Shown here one piece after another: positions 24,638-34,704 of a stretch of DNA of 64,000 nt (the stretch's first letter is position 1; every line of letters begins with the position of its first letter). This DNA comes from Albidovulum inexpectatum. GTDB lineage: Bacteria; Pseudomonadota; Alphaproteobacteria; Rhodobacterales; Rhodobacteraceae. The notes beneath the pieces were generated by a model. That model worked only from the letters and a program-made list of their open reading frames with translations. It was not told the DNA's origin and ran no database searches. The position numbers and the translations under genes were made by a program. Location of the stretch: the NCBI RefSeq assembly GCF_002927635.1, contig NZ_PRDS01000010.1, positions 32,213 to 96,212 of the forward strand. The letters run 5' to 3'.

Positions 24638-26023
24638 GTGGCAGAGGATGATCGTGGCGCGATCATCGTCCTGCTGTATGTGCTCGCGGTCATCCTTCCG
24701 ATCGGTTTCGACATCGGAACGATCGCGATGACGGTCTTGCGCCTTCTGTTGTTGATCATGATCGTGCCGTTGGGAATCCGTCTGTTTTCGGGCGGGCTTG
24801 GCAAGATCTATCCCACGGACTGGCTGCTTGTCCTGCATTGCCTGTGGAGCTTTGTGTCGATCGGTGTCAACAACCCCAACCGCGTGGTCGAGAATGCCGG
24901 CGCCTATTCGCTCGAGCTTCTGGGCGGCTATCTCATCGGGCGCGCCTATATCAGGTCGCCTGCCGCATTCTATCGGTTGATCCGATATGTCCTGATCTTT
25001 GCTGTCCTGTCCTTGCCCTTTGCAATTGTCGAATCACAGACGGGCAGAGCGGTAATCATCGGGATTCTGGAATCCATTCCCGGCATCAAGACGGTTGCCC
25101 AGGTCGATATCGCCCCCCGGCTTGGCTTGCACAGGTCCCAGGTCGTCTTTGCCCATCCGATCCATTACGGGCTGTTTTGCACTTCGGTCCTTGCGCTCAG
25201 CTGGATCGGGATGCGCGGCGTCACGAGTGGCGCGGCGCGTTATCTCGGGGTGTTTGCCGTGCTGGCGGCGGTTTTCCTGTCGCTGTCCAGTGGCGCATTG
25301 CTCGCGGCGCTGTTGCAGATCGGGCTGATTGCCTGGAACGCGATATTTCGCAATGTCGAACGGAAATGGTCCATCCTGGTCGGCCTGTTCGCGCTTGCCT
25401 ACATCGTGATCGATCTGCTTTCGAACCGCACGCCCCTGCGTGTCTTCATGAGCTATGCGACATTTTCGGCCCACAATGCCTTTTACCGGGCGATCATCTT
25501 CGAATGGGGCATGATCAATGTCTGGAACAACCCGATCTTCGGATTGGGTCTGCGAAGCTGGATACGTCCGTCCTTCATGAAATCCGGCAGCATCGACAAT
25601 TTCTGGCTGGTCGCGGCGGTCAAGTTCGGCTTCCCGGGATTTCTGACGCTGGCCGGCGCCTATGCCGACGCCATGTGGCGGATCGGGCGCCGCCGTCTTG
25701 CGCCCGGTTCCGCGCTGTCGGACCTGCGGCTGGCCTGGATGATCACCTTTGTCGGGCTCACGTTCACTCTTGCGACGGTTCATATCTGGACCTCGATATT
25801 CTCATATGTCTTCTTCCTGCTTGGTGCCGGGATGTGGATGATCAATGCCCCCGAGGCCGGACTAGCCCCCGTTCAGCCCCCGGACGCTCCAGAACGAACC
25901 GGGGGCCCGATGTGGTCGCGTCCGGCGCCGGAATTGAAGCTGACACGCGACAGGTCCGAAACGCCCGCGCGCCCCAGGCAGGACACAAGGCGGTATACGC
26001 GTTTCGACGGATCCGACGGCTAG
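24638..26023 (+). CDS. O-antigen ligase / Wzy-type polysaccharide polymerase-like membrane protein
   Basis: A 461-residue integral membrane protein with about ten to twelve hydrophobic segments and a large periplasmic loop near residues 270-330 (SAHNAFYRAIIFEWG then FGLGLRSW), as in Wzy/WaaL proteins. It would polymerise EPS repeats or ligate them. The first standard start is GTG 24638, which lacks a ribosome site. The frame is open back to the previous stop at 24523, and the only good Shine-Dalgarno (AGGAGAAG, from 24565) precedes an in-frame ATC at 24578. The true N-terminus is therefore uncertain. The C-terminal tail is hydrophilic, rich in Pro/Arg. Confidence 0.78.
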   Translation: MAEDDRGAIIVLLYVLAVILPIGFDIGTIAMTVLRLLLLIMIVPLGIRLFSGGLGKIYPTDWLLVLHCLWSFVSIGVNNPNRVVENAGAYSLELLGGYLIGRAYIRSPAAFYRLIRYVLIFAVLSLPFAIVESQTGRAVIIGILESIPGIKTVAQVDIAPRLGLHRSQVVFAHPIHYGLFCTSVLALSWIGMRGVTSGAARYLGVFAVLAAVFLSLSSGALLAALLQIGLIAWNAIFRNVERKWSILVGLFALAYIVIDLLSNRTPLRVFMSYATFSAHNAFYRAIIFEWGMINVWNNPIFGLGLRSWIRPSFMKSGSIDNFWLVAAVKFGFPGFLTLAGAYADAMWRIGRRRLAPGSALSDLRLAWMITFVGLTFTLATVHIWTSIFSYVFFLLGAGMWMINAPEAGLAPVQPPDAPERTGGPMWSRPAPELKLTRDRSETPARPRQDTRRYTRFDGSDG

Positions 26024-26139
26024 CAGCGGGTTTCGGCGTATCCTGGCATGGCTGCCCTGAAGCGGGTGGACTTCATGACCATGAATCCTCATCCTGCAAC
26101 CGGTTGGGTGTAACGGTTCGAGCGGTTGTTGGGGGTGGC

Positions 26140-27318
26140 GTGAACAGGATTGCGAACCTGTCGATTGCGGGGGGGCGCATTCACCGTTTGGGCCGCCTGC
26201 ATACGTTCTTTGACTCGCCCGGCAAGGGCGCAGGCGTATCCAGAACGGCCCGAGAGCTCTTGTCCGCGATGTCGGCCATGGGACAGCCGGTCGATCTGTT
26301 CACGTCCTACCTTGCCGGGGCTCTTGATGCGGACTTTCCCGTTCACCAGGTAATCCCGCCCGCACTGCGCATGCTTCCTTATGCCCGGCTGCAAGGGCTG
26401 TTCATGCAACGCCTGAGCCGGAAATTCCTTGATGCCTGTCAGCCCTCGGACATCGCGTATCTGTGGCTCATGCCGCCCCTGTCGATCTACGAGGAGCTCG
26501 GCCGTCGCGGGGTGCCGATCGTCGCCGAACTGGTCAATACGCGGATGGCGCACGCGCGCACTATTCTTGATGAGGCATATGACGGGCTGGGGCTGCCCCC
26601 CACGCACGGGATTACCGATCAGCGAATCGCCGATCAGAACCGTCGTCTCGGCTTGGCCGACGCGATCTTCGCTGCCAGCCCCATGATCGAATCCTCGCTC
26701 CAGGGCGCGGGATTTGCCGCAGATATCCTGCCTGCCAGTTTCGGAACGCATGTTCCCGCGACTTTGCCTTCGCGGCCGCGCAAGGATGTCCCCGTGACTG
26801 TCCTGTTTCTGGGGCGTCTGAGCGTGCGCAAGGGCGCGCATGTGCTGCTTCGGGCCTGGCAAGAGGCCTCTTCGGGCGCGCGGCTGCGGATCGTGGGCGA
26901 AATCGAACCCGCCATCCGGGACCGATTTGCGGACGTCCTGAGCCGCGACGATGTCAGTTGCGCGGGTTTCGTGGCCGACGTCCGCGCCGAGATTCTCCGC
27001 GCCGACATCGCGGTCCTGCCATCGCTCGAGGAGGGCGACCCGATCGCCACATATGAAGCCGCCGCGCACGGGCTCGCGGTCGTGACCTCAGTGCCCGGGG
27101 CGGGACGGATCGGGGCCGAAACGGACGCGATTCGCATCGTCCGAACGGGCGATGCGCAGGACTTGCGCGCCGCCCTGCATGATCTGATCGCCGACGAGGA
27201 ATTGCGCCGCGCATGGGGCAACCGTGCGCGCGCCGCCAGCTTGGCCTATGACTGGCCCGTAGTGGCGCGACGCAGACTTGATGCTCTTGCGCGTTTCATG
27301 GCCGGCAAAGTGTCCTGA
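26140..27318 (+). CDS. Glycosyltransferase family 4
   Basis: A 392-residue GT-B enzyme. The N-terminal domain contains FFDSPGKGAGVSRTARELL. The C-terminal donor domain has VLFLGRLSVRKGAHVLLRAW and RIVGEIEP. The sugar-nucleotide motif is PSLEEGDPIATYEAAAHGLAVV, matching the EX7E-type segment of the family. It starts at GTG 26140 after GGGGGTG; the same frame is open far upstream inside the polymerase gene but that part is non-coding shadow. It is the last gene of the EPS locus. Confidence 0.85.
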   Translation: MNRIANLSIAGGRIHRLGRLHTFFDSPGKGAGVSRTARELLSAMSAMGQPVDLFTSYLAGALDADFPVHQVIPPALRMLPYARLQGLFMQRLSRKFLDACQPSDIAYLWLMPPLSIYEELGRRGVPIVAELVNTRMAHARTILDEAYDGLGLPPTHGITDQRIADQNRRLGLADAIFAASPMIESSLQGAGFAADILPASFGTHVPATLPSRPRKDVPVTVLFLGRLSVRKGAHVLLRAWQEASSGARLRIVGEIEPAIRDRFADVLSRDDVSCAGFVADVRAEILRADIAVLPSLEEGDPIATYEAAAHGLAVVTSVPGAGRIGAETDAIRIVRTGDAQDLRAALHDLIADEELRRAWGNRARAASLAYDWPVVARRRLDALARFMAGKVS

Positions 27319-27332
27319 AATCCGGGAATCCG

Positions 27333-28238
27333 TCAGTCTTCCCCCAGATGGTTCAGCCCCCTTGCGCGGGCAAGCATCACCTGCCGGTGCCGTTCACGGA
27401 ATCTCGCGCGATCGCTTGCGTCGTATTCGTCGCGACAGGCCGGGCATTGTACGCCCTCTTCATAGTCCGGATGGGCCATGTCTTCGGGCGATACGGGTCT
27501 GCGGCATGCGTGACACAGTGCGTGGCGGCCCAGCCGCAGGCCATGCCCGACTGCAACGCGATCGTCGAAGACGAAGCATTCGCCCCGCCACAGGCTTGCC
27601 TCCTCGGGCACGGATTCCAGGTATTTCAGGATGCCGCCCTTCAGGTGAAAGACCTCGCTGGCGCCCTCTTGCAGCAGGTAGCTGGTCGCCTTTTCACAAC
27701 GGATGCCACCGGTGCAGAACATCGCCACGCGGTGATTGGAGAACCGCGCGGCGTTTTCACGCCACCAGGCCGGAAAGTCGCGAAAGCGGCGCGTGCCGGG
27801 GTTCACCGCGCCCTCGAACGTGCCGATGGCGACTTCGTAGTCGTTGCGCGTGTCGATCACCACGACATCGGGCGCGGAGATCAGCGCGTTCCAGTCCTCG
27901 GGTGCGACATGGGTGCCCACGGCGCGGCGCGGATCGACGTCCGGCATGCCCAAGGTCACTATCTCGCGCTTGATGCGCACCTTCATGCGGCCAAAGGGCA
28001 TCGTGTCGGCGTGGCTTTCCTTCCATTCCAGTTCCGCGCAACCGGGCAGGGAGCGGATATGCGCCAGAACCGCGTCGATGCCGACACGGCTTCCCGCGAT
28101 CGTGCCGTTGATGCCCTCATTCGCCAGAAGGATCGTCCCCCGAACGCCCATCTGCCGCGCCAGCTTCAACAATGGCTGGCGAAGGGCTTCAGGGTCTGTG
28201 AATTGGGTGAAGTGGTACAGTGCCGCGACGGTAAACAT
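27333..28238 (-). CDS. trhO: tRNA uridine(34) hydroxylase TrhO (rhodanese family)
   Basis: A 301-residue protein of the YceA/TrhO family. It carries the N-terminal acylphosphatase-like domain ([12 protein letters not shown]) and a rhodanese domain ([17 protein letters not shown]) with active Cys175 in [15 protein letters not shown]-terminal cysteine-rich tail follows (CHAC ... CPAC). It makes 5-hydroxyuridine at the tRNA wobble position using oxygen. The ATG at 28238 gives the family N-terminus [10 protein letters not shown]. It is convergent with the GT4 gene and divergent from pncA. Confidence 0.92.
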   Translation of the reverse strand: MFTVAALYHFTQFTDPEALRQPLLKLARQMGVRGTILLANEGINGTIAGSRVGIDAVLAHIRSLPGCAELEWKESHADTMPFGRMKVRIKREIVTLGMPDVDPRRAVGTHVAPEDWNALISAPDVVVIDTRNDYEVAIGTFEGAVNPGTRRFRDFPAWWRENAARFSNHRVAMFCTGGIRCEKATSYLLQEGASEVFHLKGGILKYLESVPEEASLWRGECFVFDDRVAVGHGLRLGRHALCHACRRPVSPEDMAHPDYEEGVQCPACRDEYDASDRARFRERHRQVMLARARGLNHLGED

Positions 28239-28333
28239 GCCGCACGGCATAGTGCACAGGCCACGCATTGCGCAAGGCGATGTTGACGGATGGCCCCATG
28301 CCGCTTACCCATCCCTGAACAGCCGGAGGATAC

Positions 28334-28942
28334 ATGCGCGACCCCAACGAAGCCCTGATCGTGATCGATATCCAGAATGACTTCTGCCCGGGCGGCGCGC
28401 TGGCCGTGGCCGGGGGCGACCAGATCATTCCGCGCGTCAATGATCTGCTGTCGGAATTCCCGATCCGCGTTCTTACGCAGGACTGGCACCCCGCCGACCA
28501 TCGCTCCTTCGCCGCAAGTCATCCGGGCGCCGAACCCTTTTCGGTCATTCAGATGCCCTATGGTCCGCAAGTCCTGTGGCCGGCCCATTGTGTCCAGGGC
28601 ACAGTCGGGGCCGCGTTTCATCCCGATCTGCGCAGCGACAGGGCCGATCTCGTCCTGCGCAAGGGCTTTCGGCCCGAAATCGACAGCTATTCGGCCTTTT
28701 TCGAAAACGATCACAGCACGCCGACCGGGCTTGAAGGCTATCTGCGCTCGCGCGGCGCCACGCGGCTGACCCTTGTCGGTCTTGCGACGGATTTCTGCGT
28801 CGCCTGGTCGGCGATCGATGCGGCGCGTCTGGGGTTCGAGGTCACGGTGCTGATGGGCGCCTGCCGGGCGATCGACCTTGACGGTTCGCTGGACCGCGCC
28901 TGTGACGACATGCGCGCCGCCGGCGTGCGGCTGGAGGAATGA
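28334..28942 (+). CDS. pncA: Nicotinamidase
   Basis: A 202-residue cysteine hydrolase that converts nicotinamide to nicotinate for NAD salvage. The catalytic triad is visible: Asp12 in DIQNDF, Lys110 in RKGF, and Cys155 in ATDFCV. Metal ligands are Asp50, His52 and His56 in QDWHPADH. GGAGG precedes the ATG. The stop is directly followed by the pncB start, so both genes form a salvage operon. Confidence 0.95.
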   Translation: MRDPNEALIVIDIQNDFCPGGALAVAGGDQIIPRVNDLLSEFPIRVLTQDWHPADHRSFAASHPGAEPFSVIQMPYGPQVLWPAHCVQGTVGAAFHPDLRSDRADLVLRKGFRPEIDSYSAFFENDHSTPTGLEGYLRSRGATRLTLVGLATDFCVAWSAIDAARLGFEVTVLMGACRAIDLDGSLDRACDDMRAAGVRLEE

Positions 28943-30235
28943 ATGGTCGATATCGCGACGCGGGTCTACAATCACAACTGGAAGATCGATCCGATCATCC
29001 GGTCGCTGATCGACACCGATTTCTACAAGCTGCTGATGTGCCAGTCGGTTCTGCGGAACCGGCCTGATACGCATGTCGTCTTTTCCCTGATCAACCGCAC
29101 CAAATCGGTTCCGCTTGCCGAGCTGATCGACGAAGGCGAACTGCGCGAGCAGCTGGATCATGCGCGTACGGTTTCCCTGTCGCGCGGCGAGTCGACATGG
29201 CTGCGCGGCAACACGTTCTATGGCAAGCGGCAGATGTTTTCGCCGGAATTCATGGAATGGTTCGAAAAATTCCGCCTGCCGCCCTATCACCTCGAGCGCC
29301 GCGGCGATCAATACGAGCTGACCTTCGAGGGTCCCTGGCCCGAGGTCATGCTGTGGGAAATCCCGGCATTGGCCATCCTGATGGAGCTGCGCTCGCGCGC
29401 GGTGCTCAAGCACATGGGCAAGTTCGAGCTTCAGATCCTCTACGCGCGCGCCATGACGCGGGTCTGGGAAAAGATCCAGGCACTGCGCGATCTTCCGGGC
29501 CTGAAGATCGCCGATTTCGGCACCCGCCGCCGCCACGGATTTCTGTGGCAGGACTGGTGCGTACAGGCCATGATCGAAGGTCTGGGCGACGCCTTCATCG
29601 GCACATCGAACTGCCGCATCGCGATGCGGCGCGACATCGAGGCGATCGGCACCAACGCGCACGAATTGCCCATGATCTATGCCGCCCTGGCCGACACGGA
29701 CGAGGAGCTGGCCCAGGCGCCCTACAAGGTTCTGGCCGACTGGCATGAAGAGCATGAAGGCAATCTGCGCATCATCCTGCCCGACACGTTCGGAACCGAA
29801 AACTTCCTGCGCAACGCGCCCGACTGGCTGGCGGGCTGGACCGGTATCCGCATCGATTCGGGCGATCCGGTTGCGGGCGCCGAAATGGCCATCCAATGGT
29901 GGCAGGAACGGGGCGAGGATCCGCGTCAGAAGCTGGTGATCTTTTCGGACGGCCTGGACGTGGACCGGATCCGCGAACTTCATGCGCGCTTTCACGGGCG
30001 GGTCAAGGTGTCGTTCGGCTGGGGTACCCTGCTGACGAACGATTTCCGGGGGCTGGTGCCAAATGACGCGCTCGCGCCGTTCAGCCTGGTGTGCAAGGCC
30101 GTTTCGGCCAATGGCCGTCCGACCGTGAAACTGTCGGACAACCCCAACAAGGCAATGGGCCCGGCCGAAGAGATCGCGCGCTACAAGCGGGTCTTCGGCG
30201 TGGGCGAGCAGACGCCCCGTCAGGTCATCGTCTGA
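28943..30235 (+). CDS. pncB: Nicotinate phosphoribosyltransferase
   Basis: A 430-residue cytosolic enzyme joining nicotinate and PRPP to nicotinate mononucleotide. The N-terminal [15 protein letters not shown], the central [12 protein letters not shown] (the phosphohistidine segment) and [12 protein letters not shown] with the later [10 protein letters not shown] phosphate-binding loop are all present. The length fits the bacterial PncB1 class. The ATG abuts the pncA stop and its ribosome site (GAGGAATG) lies in the pncA end. Confidence 0.95.
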   Translation: MVDIATRVYNHNWKIDPIIRSLIDTDFYKLLMCQSVLRNRPDTHVVFSLINRTKSVPLAELIDEGELREQLDHARTVSLSRGESTWLRGNTFYGKRQMFSPEFMEWFEKFRLPPYHLERRGDQYELTFEGPWPEVMLWEIPALAILMELRSRAVLKHMGKFELQILYARAMTRVWEKIQALRDLPGLKIADFGTRRRHGFLWQDWCVQAMIEGLGDAFIGTSNCRIAMRRDIEAIGTNAHELPMIYAALADTDEELAQAPYKVLADWHEEHEGNLRIILPDTFGTENFLRNAPDWLAGWTGIRIDSGDPVAGAEMAIQWWQERGEDPRQKLVIFSDGLDVDRIRELHARFHGRVKVSFGWGTLLTNDFRGLVPNDALAPFSLVCKAVSANGRPTVKLSDNPNKAMGPAEEIARYKRVFGVGEQTPRQVIV

Positions 30236-30241
30236 TCGCGA

Positions 30242-31030
30242 TCAGCCCGGGTTGTCGGCCAATCCGTTGTGCAGGCTGCTCCACAGCGGTGCCGGGGCCG
30301 CGATCAGCCCCGGCGCGCGCGGATCGCGCGCGTTGAAACGCAGCGGCGCGCCAAAGCGGTCGGTGACGCGCGCGCCGGCGCGCTCGGCAATCAGGCTGCC
30401 CGCGGCGATGTCCCATTCCCATGTGGGGCGCAAGGTCAGCATGGCATCAAAGCGCCCCTCTGCCACCAGGCACAGACGCCATGCCAGCGACGGGCGGAAC
30501 TTGCGCGTACAGGCGGGCGGTGTGCCTCCGCGCCAATGTCCTGGGTCGAAATTTGCCCGTGTCGCAAGCACCGTCGCCCGCGACATCTCGTGCTGGGCCG
30601 AGACGTGGATGGGCTGGCCGTTCAGCAGGGCAGGGCCATCCTGCGTCGCCGCATAGGTCGCATTCAGCATCGGCAGGTGCACGACACCGGCCGTGATCCG
30701 GCCGTTTTCGGCCACGGCCAGGGAATGCGCCCATCCCTTTTCGCCCGCGATGAAGGCGCGCGTGCCGTCGATCGGATCGACGATGAAGACCCTTTCGGCC
30801 TGAAGACGGCTTTGGTCGTCCGGCGTTTCCTCGGACAGCCAGCCATATCCGGGCCGCGCGGCCATCAGGCGGGATTTCAACATCCCGTCCACCTCGATGT
30901 CCGCCTCGGTCACGGGGCCCGCACCCTCGGGCTTGTGCCAGATGCCCGGATCGCGTTGGAAATAGCCCCGCGCGATGCGGCCGGCTTCGGTCGCGGCCTC
31001 GACCAGCAGTTCCAGATCACGCGCCGGCAA
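30242..31030 (-). CDS. cysQ: 3'(2'),5'-bisphosphate nucleotidase CysQ / inositol-monophosphatase family
   Basis: A 262-residue Mg-dependent, Li-sensitive type phosphatase. The metal-binding signatures are WLSEE, DPIDGTRAFI and the late WEWDIAAGSLIAERAG. Alphaproteobacterial proteins of this length and pattern are usually CysQ, which removes PAP formed in sulfate assimilation; an inositol-1-phosphatase role is the alternative. The start is TTG at 31030 and overlaps the end of the TldE gene by 14 bases, so it is translationally linked to it. Confidence 0.82.
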   Translation of the reverse strand: MPARDLELLVEAATEAGRIARGYFQRDPGIWHKPEGAGPVTEADIEVDGMLKSRLMAARPGYGWLSEETPDDQSRLQAERVFIVDPIDGTRAFIAGEKGWAHSLAVAENGRITAGVVHLPMLNATYAATQDGPALLNGQPIHVSAQHEMSRATVLATRANFDPGHWRGGTPPACTRKFRPSLAWRLCLVAEGRFDAMLTLRPTWEWDIAAGSLIAERAGARVTDRFGAPLRFNARDPRAPGLIAAPAPLWSSLHNGLADNPG

Positions 31031-32363
31031 CGGTCAGACCTTCGACCAGAAGCGAGGGCACGACATGGCTGACATGGGGCCTTGCATCGTTCGCCGGGGT
31101 GATCCGCATCAGCATCTCGCGCAGATTGCCCGCCAGGGTGCATTCGTTCACCGGATAGGCGATGCGCCCGTTTTCCACCCAGAACCCCGAGGCCCCGCGC
31201 GAATAATCCCCCGTGGTGGGATTGATGGCCGATCCCATCATCGACGTGACCAGAAGGCCCGTGCCCATCTCCTCCATCAGCAATTCGGGCGTCTTGTCCC
31301 CCTGGGTCAGGGCAATGTTCGACACGCTGGGCGCCGGGGGCGAGGACGTCCCGCGCGTCGCCGAGGCTGTGGACTTCATGCCAAGCTTGCGCGCCGTGGC
31401 CAGATCCAGCGTCCAGCCCATCAGAATGCCGTCGCGCACGATGTCGCGCGGTTCGGTCGGCAGCCCCTCGGCATCGAACGGGCGCGAACCCGAGATACGG
31501 GGCCGATGGGGGTTTTCAAAGATCGACAGGCCGCGCGGCAGAACCTGCTGGCCCAGCGCGTCGCGCAGCCACGACGCCCCGCGCGCCACGGCCGAGCCGT
31601 TCACCGCGGCCAGAAGATGCCCGATCAACCCGGCGGCCACGCGTTCGTCAAACAGGACCGGGAATGCCCCGGTCGGCGGCTTGCGCGCCCCCAGCCGGGC
31701 GGCCGCCCGCTGGCCGGCCAGCGCTCCGATCTCTTCGGGATCGGGAAGGTCGGACTGATAGACGCGGCTTTCCGCCGCCCAGTCGCGCTCCATCCCCAGG
31801 CCCTCGCCGGCGATGGCCACGGCCGAGATCGCGCGCCCCGTTCGGCCATAGCCGCCGGAAAACCCGTTCGTCGCGGCCAGGTGCAGGTGCCGGGCCGTGT
31901 AGCTGGCCGAGGCAGACTGGCACTGCGTGACACCCTTGACCGCCAGGGCGGCGGCCTCGGCGCGGCGCGCATCGTCCTCCAGCGCCGCCGGGTCGGGTTC
32001 GGGCGCGTGGTCGAACAGGTCCAGCCGGGCAAGATCCCACACGGTCGCGATCTGGTCGGGATCGGCCAATCCGGCAAACGGGTCTTCGGGGGCCTCGCGC
32101 GCCATCGCAACCGCCCGTTCGGCCATTTCCCCGATCGTGCGGTCCGAGATGTCCGAGGCCGAGACGCAGGCCTGCCGGTGTCCGATCAGGACGCGCAGGC
32201 CGATCTCGATCCCTTCGGCGCGCTCTGCCTGTTCCAGCTTGCCCGCCCGGACATCGACCGATACCGACCGCCCCTCGACGGCCAGGGCATCGGCCGCATC
32301 GGCGCCCGCACGGGTCGCTGCAGCCAGCAGGCGCTCTGTCAGTTGGGCAAGCCGGTCGGTCAT
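31017..32363 (-). CDS. pmbA: TldE/PmbA family metallopeptidase-like subunit
   Basis: A 448-residue protein of the TldD/PmbA family. It lacks the zinc HExxxH motif of TldD, so it is the non-catalytic TldE/PmbA partner. Supporting segments are AEGIEIGLRVLIG near the N-terminus, the mid-protein GFSGGYGRTG, and the C-terminal GDYSRGASGFWVENGRIAYPV. The TldD-TldE complex degrades unfolded peptides and matures some modified peptides. No tldD lies nearby. It is first in a two-gene unit with cysQ. Confidence 0.9.
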   Translation of the reverse strand: MTDRLAQLTERLLAAATRAGADAADALAVEGRSVSVDVRAGKLEQAERAEGIEIGLRVLIGHRQACVSASDISDRTIGEMAERAVAMAREAPEDPFAGLADPDQIATVWDLARLDLFDHAPEPDPAALEDDARRAEAAALAVKGVTQCQSASASYTARHLHLAATNGFSGGYGRTGRAISAVAIAGEGLGMERDWAAESRVYQSDLPDPEEIGALAGQRAAARLGARKPPTGAFPVLFDERVAAGLIGHLLAAVNGSAVARGASWLRDALGQQVLPRGLSIFENPHRPRISGSRPFDAEGLPTEPRDIVRDGILMGWTLDLATARKLGMKSTASATRGTSSPPAPSVSNIALTQGDKTPELLMEEMGTGLLVTSMMGSAINPTTGDYSRGASGFWVENGRIAYPVNECTLAGNLREMLMRITPANDARPHVSHVVPSLLVEGLTVAGA

Positions 32364-32444
32364 CGTATCGTCCCGTATGATGAAGTCGCTTTCGAGGTAA
32401 TCCGCCCCGGGCCGTCGCGCAAGGCCGTGACGGTCAGGAAACGC

Positions 32445-32471
32445 AAAGGGGCCGCCCGATCGGGCGACCCC
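32445..32471 (-). terminator. Terminator of the DUF2125 gene
   Basis: GGGG-C-CGCCCGATCGGGCG-A-CCCC forms a stem with one mismatch at 32448-32471. On the reverse strand it is followed by TTTGCGTTTCC. Confidence 0.6.
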
Positions 32472-32492
32472 GCGCGGACCGGAACGTGCCGG

Positions 32493-33974
32493 TTACTGGA
32501 TCCGCTGGCCGTTCGCGTAGATGCCGCCATCTTCGCGGAACTCGATCTGCGAGCGCAGCATGTCGTCGCCGGCCGGCTGGGCGAACAGGCCCAGCATCAT
32601 GCGAAAGCCCATCGCCTGATCCTGCGGGATCAGGCCCATCGCCACCAGCTTGTCCATCAGCGCATTCGCCCCAGACAGGCTGAGATTGATCGCGCCCACC
32701 GGGCGGGGCGTCGGGCCGGAATTGTCGAATGTCAGCTGCCCGTCGCCGCGAAGGTCGGCGCCGACCGCGGTCAGCCGCAATTCGCGCAGCTCCACCGAGT
32801 CGAGCTCGGCCGGTGTGCCTTCGGTGATCTGCGTGGCATTCTGCGGGTCCAGAAGATCCGTCAGCACGCGGGCCTTGCCGGCGATGTCCAGAACAAGCGT
32901 CGCGGGATCACGCGGCAGCTGTCCGGCGGGATCGAACATCGACCACAGCGCGTCCGACACCGTCAGATCGGACAGCCGCAGCAATGCGGCAAAGGGCTGG
33001 GCTGAGTCCGAGCGCGACAGCGGCAGATCAAGATCGAAGGCCAGCGCGCTCAGCGCCATTTCGATGGGCATCGGAAGCGAGGCGACCTGCGAGTTGATCC
33101 TGACATCCTTGCTCAGCACGCCATAGGTCACGTTCTGCCTTGACATGGCAAAGCGCAGCGCCCCTTCGCCGACGGTCGATTCCGAATGCATCGAGTCGAC
33201 CTTGTCGGCAAAGTCCATGACATAGCCGCCCCCCTGATAACCGAACTCGCCCGAAATCGACATGCCGGCCTGCAGCGCCGCACCCATGTCGTTCATGCCG
33301 ACACCCGCGGGCAGGGTCATGTCGGTCTGGCTGGTCAGGCCCACCATCGAACCCGAGGCAGAAAACTTTCCTTCGCCCTTGGGATCGGTGGCCGTGGCCT
33401 CGAAATCCGCCTTGGCCGCCTTCATTTCCGACACGATGCGGCGCGCGCCGCTGTCGGTGACCCGCCAGAATCCTTCATTGTCGCTCAGTATCACGTTGAA
33501 GGACATCGGCGCGCTTTCGCCCTCGACCTTCATGTCGGTGATCGCAAAGCCAAGGCTTGGTGCGGAAAAGTCATAGGTCAGGTCCTGCGGCGTTCCCGAA
33601 GCGATCAGCGACAGGCCCGATTGGGTCATGCGCATCGCCACATCAGGGTCTGACTTGCCGACAACCTTGGCCGAGACGCGCAGCGGGATTTCCTGCGGCA
33701 GGACGATCTCGACCCGCCCGTCGCCCAGCTCGCGCAGCCGGATCTGGTCGATCGTCACCGTGGCGCTGGCCGCGGTGTCTTCGCTGGTCAATGTCACGCC
33801 GCTGAGGACCAGAGTGTCGTCCTGACGATTTCGCGACTCGATCTCCAGTTTTTGCCCAAGATCGGTGTAATAGGCGGCGATGCCGTCCCAGACCTCGTCG
33901 GCCGTCACGTCGGCGCGGGCAGCTGTCGCAAGCGCGAAAGTCAGAAGTGCGGCGGTGCCGATCAGTCGTTTCAT
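32493..33974 (-). CDS. DUF2125 domain protein, exported
   Basis: A 493-residue protein with a signal peptide (MKRLIGTAALLTFALATAARA). The rest is mostly beta-strand sequence typical of the DUF2125 family, common in Rhodobacteraceae and Rhizobiales, with no known enzymatic motif. It is probably periplasmic or outer-membrane associated. ATG 33974 is preceded by AGGA. The frame is open upstream past the start of the opposite enoyl-CoA hydratase gene, but that part has no family features. Function unknown. Confidence 0.8.
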   Translation of the reverse strand: MKRLIGTAALLTFALATAARADVTADEVWDGIAAYYTDLGQKLEIESRNRQDDTLVLSGVTLTSEDTAASATVTIDQIRLRELGDGRVEIVLPQEIPLRVSAKVVGKSDPDVAMRMTQSGLSLIASGTPQDLTYDFSAPSLGFAITDMKVEGESAPMSFNVILSDNEGFWRVTDSGARRIVSEMKAAKADFEATATDPKGEGKFSASGSMVGLTSQTDMTLPAGVGMNDMGAALQAGMSISGEFGYQGGGYVMDFADKVDSMHSESTVGEGALRFAMSRQNVTYGVLSKDVRINSQVASLPMPIEMALSALAFDLDLPLSRSDSAQPFAALLRLSDLTVSDALWSMFDPAGQLPRDPATLVLDIAGKARVLTDLLDPQNATQITEGTPAELDSVELRELRLTAVGADLRGDGQLTFDNSGPTPRPVGAINLSLSGANALMDKLVAMGLIPQDQAMGFRMMLGLFAQPAGDDMLRSQIEFREDGGIYANGQRIQ

Positions 33975-34077
33975 GCGGAATCCTGTCTGAAATTCATGTT
34001 CCCGGACACAATCCGTTGCCTTGCCAGCGGGGTCAAGGGCAGGGCAAAGAGGATGCGCACAATTCACGGAGAGCGAT

Positions 34078-34704
34078 ATGATCCGGCTGGACCGACAGGA
34101 CAGGTTGTGGCGTGTGACGATCGCGCGGCCCGACAAGGCGAATTCCCTGAGCCGTGCGATGCTGACGGAACTGGCGCGGATCGCCGAGCAGGCGCAGGAC
34201 GCCGGGCTGTGCGCTTTTGTCCTGACCGGAGAGGGGCGCGTATTCTCGGCGGGCGCCGATCTGGAAGAGGCGCGGGCGGGACTTGCGACCGATCCGGTCT
34301 GGGAACGGCTTTCCGCGGCGATCGCCGCTCTGCCCTGCCTGAGCATCGCCGCGCTGAACGGAACCCTTGCGGGCGGCGCCTTCGGCATGGCGCTGGCCTG
34401 CGACCTGCGCATTGCGGTCCGCTCGGCGCGGATGTTCTATCCTGTCATGCGGCTGGGCTTCCTGCCCCAGCCCAGCGATCCGGTGCGGCTTTGCGCGCTC
34501 GTGGGGCCTGCGCGGGCGCGGATGATCCTGATGGCCGGCGCGCGGATCGGCGCCGAAGAGGCGCTTTCATGGGGGCTTGTCGATCGGGTCGCGGAAGACG
34601 GCGCGCTGGACGCCGCGATCGACGAGCTGATGGCCGACGCGCTGAGTGCCACACCCGCCCATGTCGCGGCGATCAAGCGCATGATACCGGCTGGCGGCGC
34701 CTAG
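34078..34704 (+). CDS. Enoyl-CoA hydratase/isomerase family protein
   Basis: A 208-residue crotonase-fold protein, shorter than the usual 255-260. The oxyanion-hole segments are visible: LTGEGRVFSAGADLEEAR and LAGGAFGMALACDLRIA. A later SWGLVDRV fits the C-terminal part. The shortening falls in the C-terminal trimerisation helices. The ATG has GGAGAG upstream; the substrate is unknown. It is divergent from the DUF2125 gene and its end abuts the HNH gene. Confidence 0.82.
   Translation: MIRLDRQDRLWRVTIARPDKANSLSRAMLTELARIAEQAQDAGLCAFVLTGEGRVFSAGADLEEARAGLATDPVWERLSAAIAALPCLSIAALNGTLAGGAFGMALACDLRIAVRSARMFYPVMRLGFLPQPSDPVRLCALVGPARARMILMAGARIGAEEALSWGLVDRVAEDGALDAAIDELMADALSATPAHVAAIKRMIPAGGA

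Noticed and set aside
24838..26139. In-frame upstream extension of the second GT4 gene
   Set aside because: It lies inside the polymerase gene in another frame; homology-like sequence starts only at GTG 26140.
30975..33005. Long forward frame opposite pmbA and the DUF2125 gene
   Set aside because: Arg/Pro/Gly-rich shadow sequence without recognisable domains.
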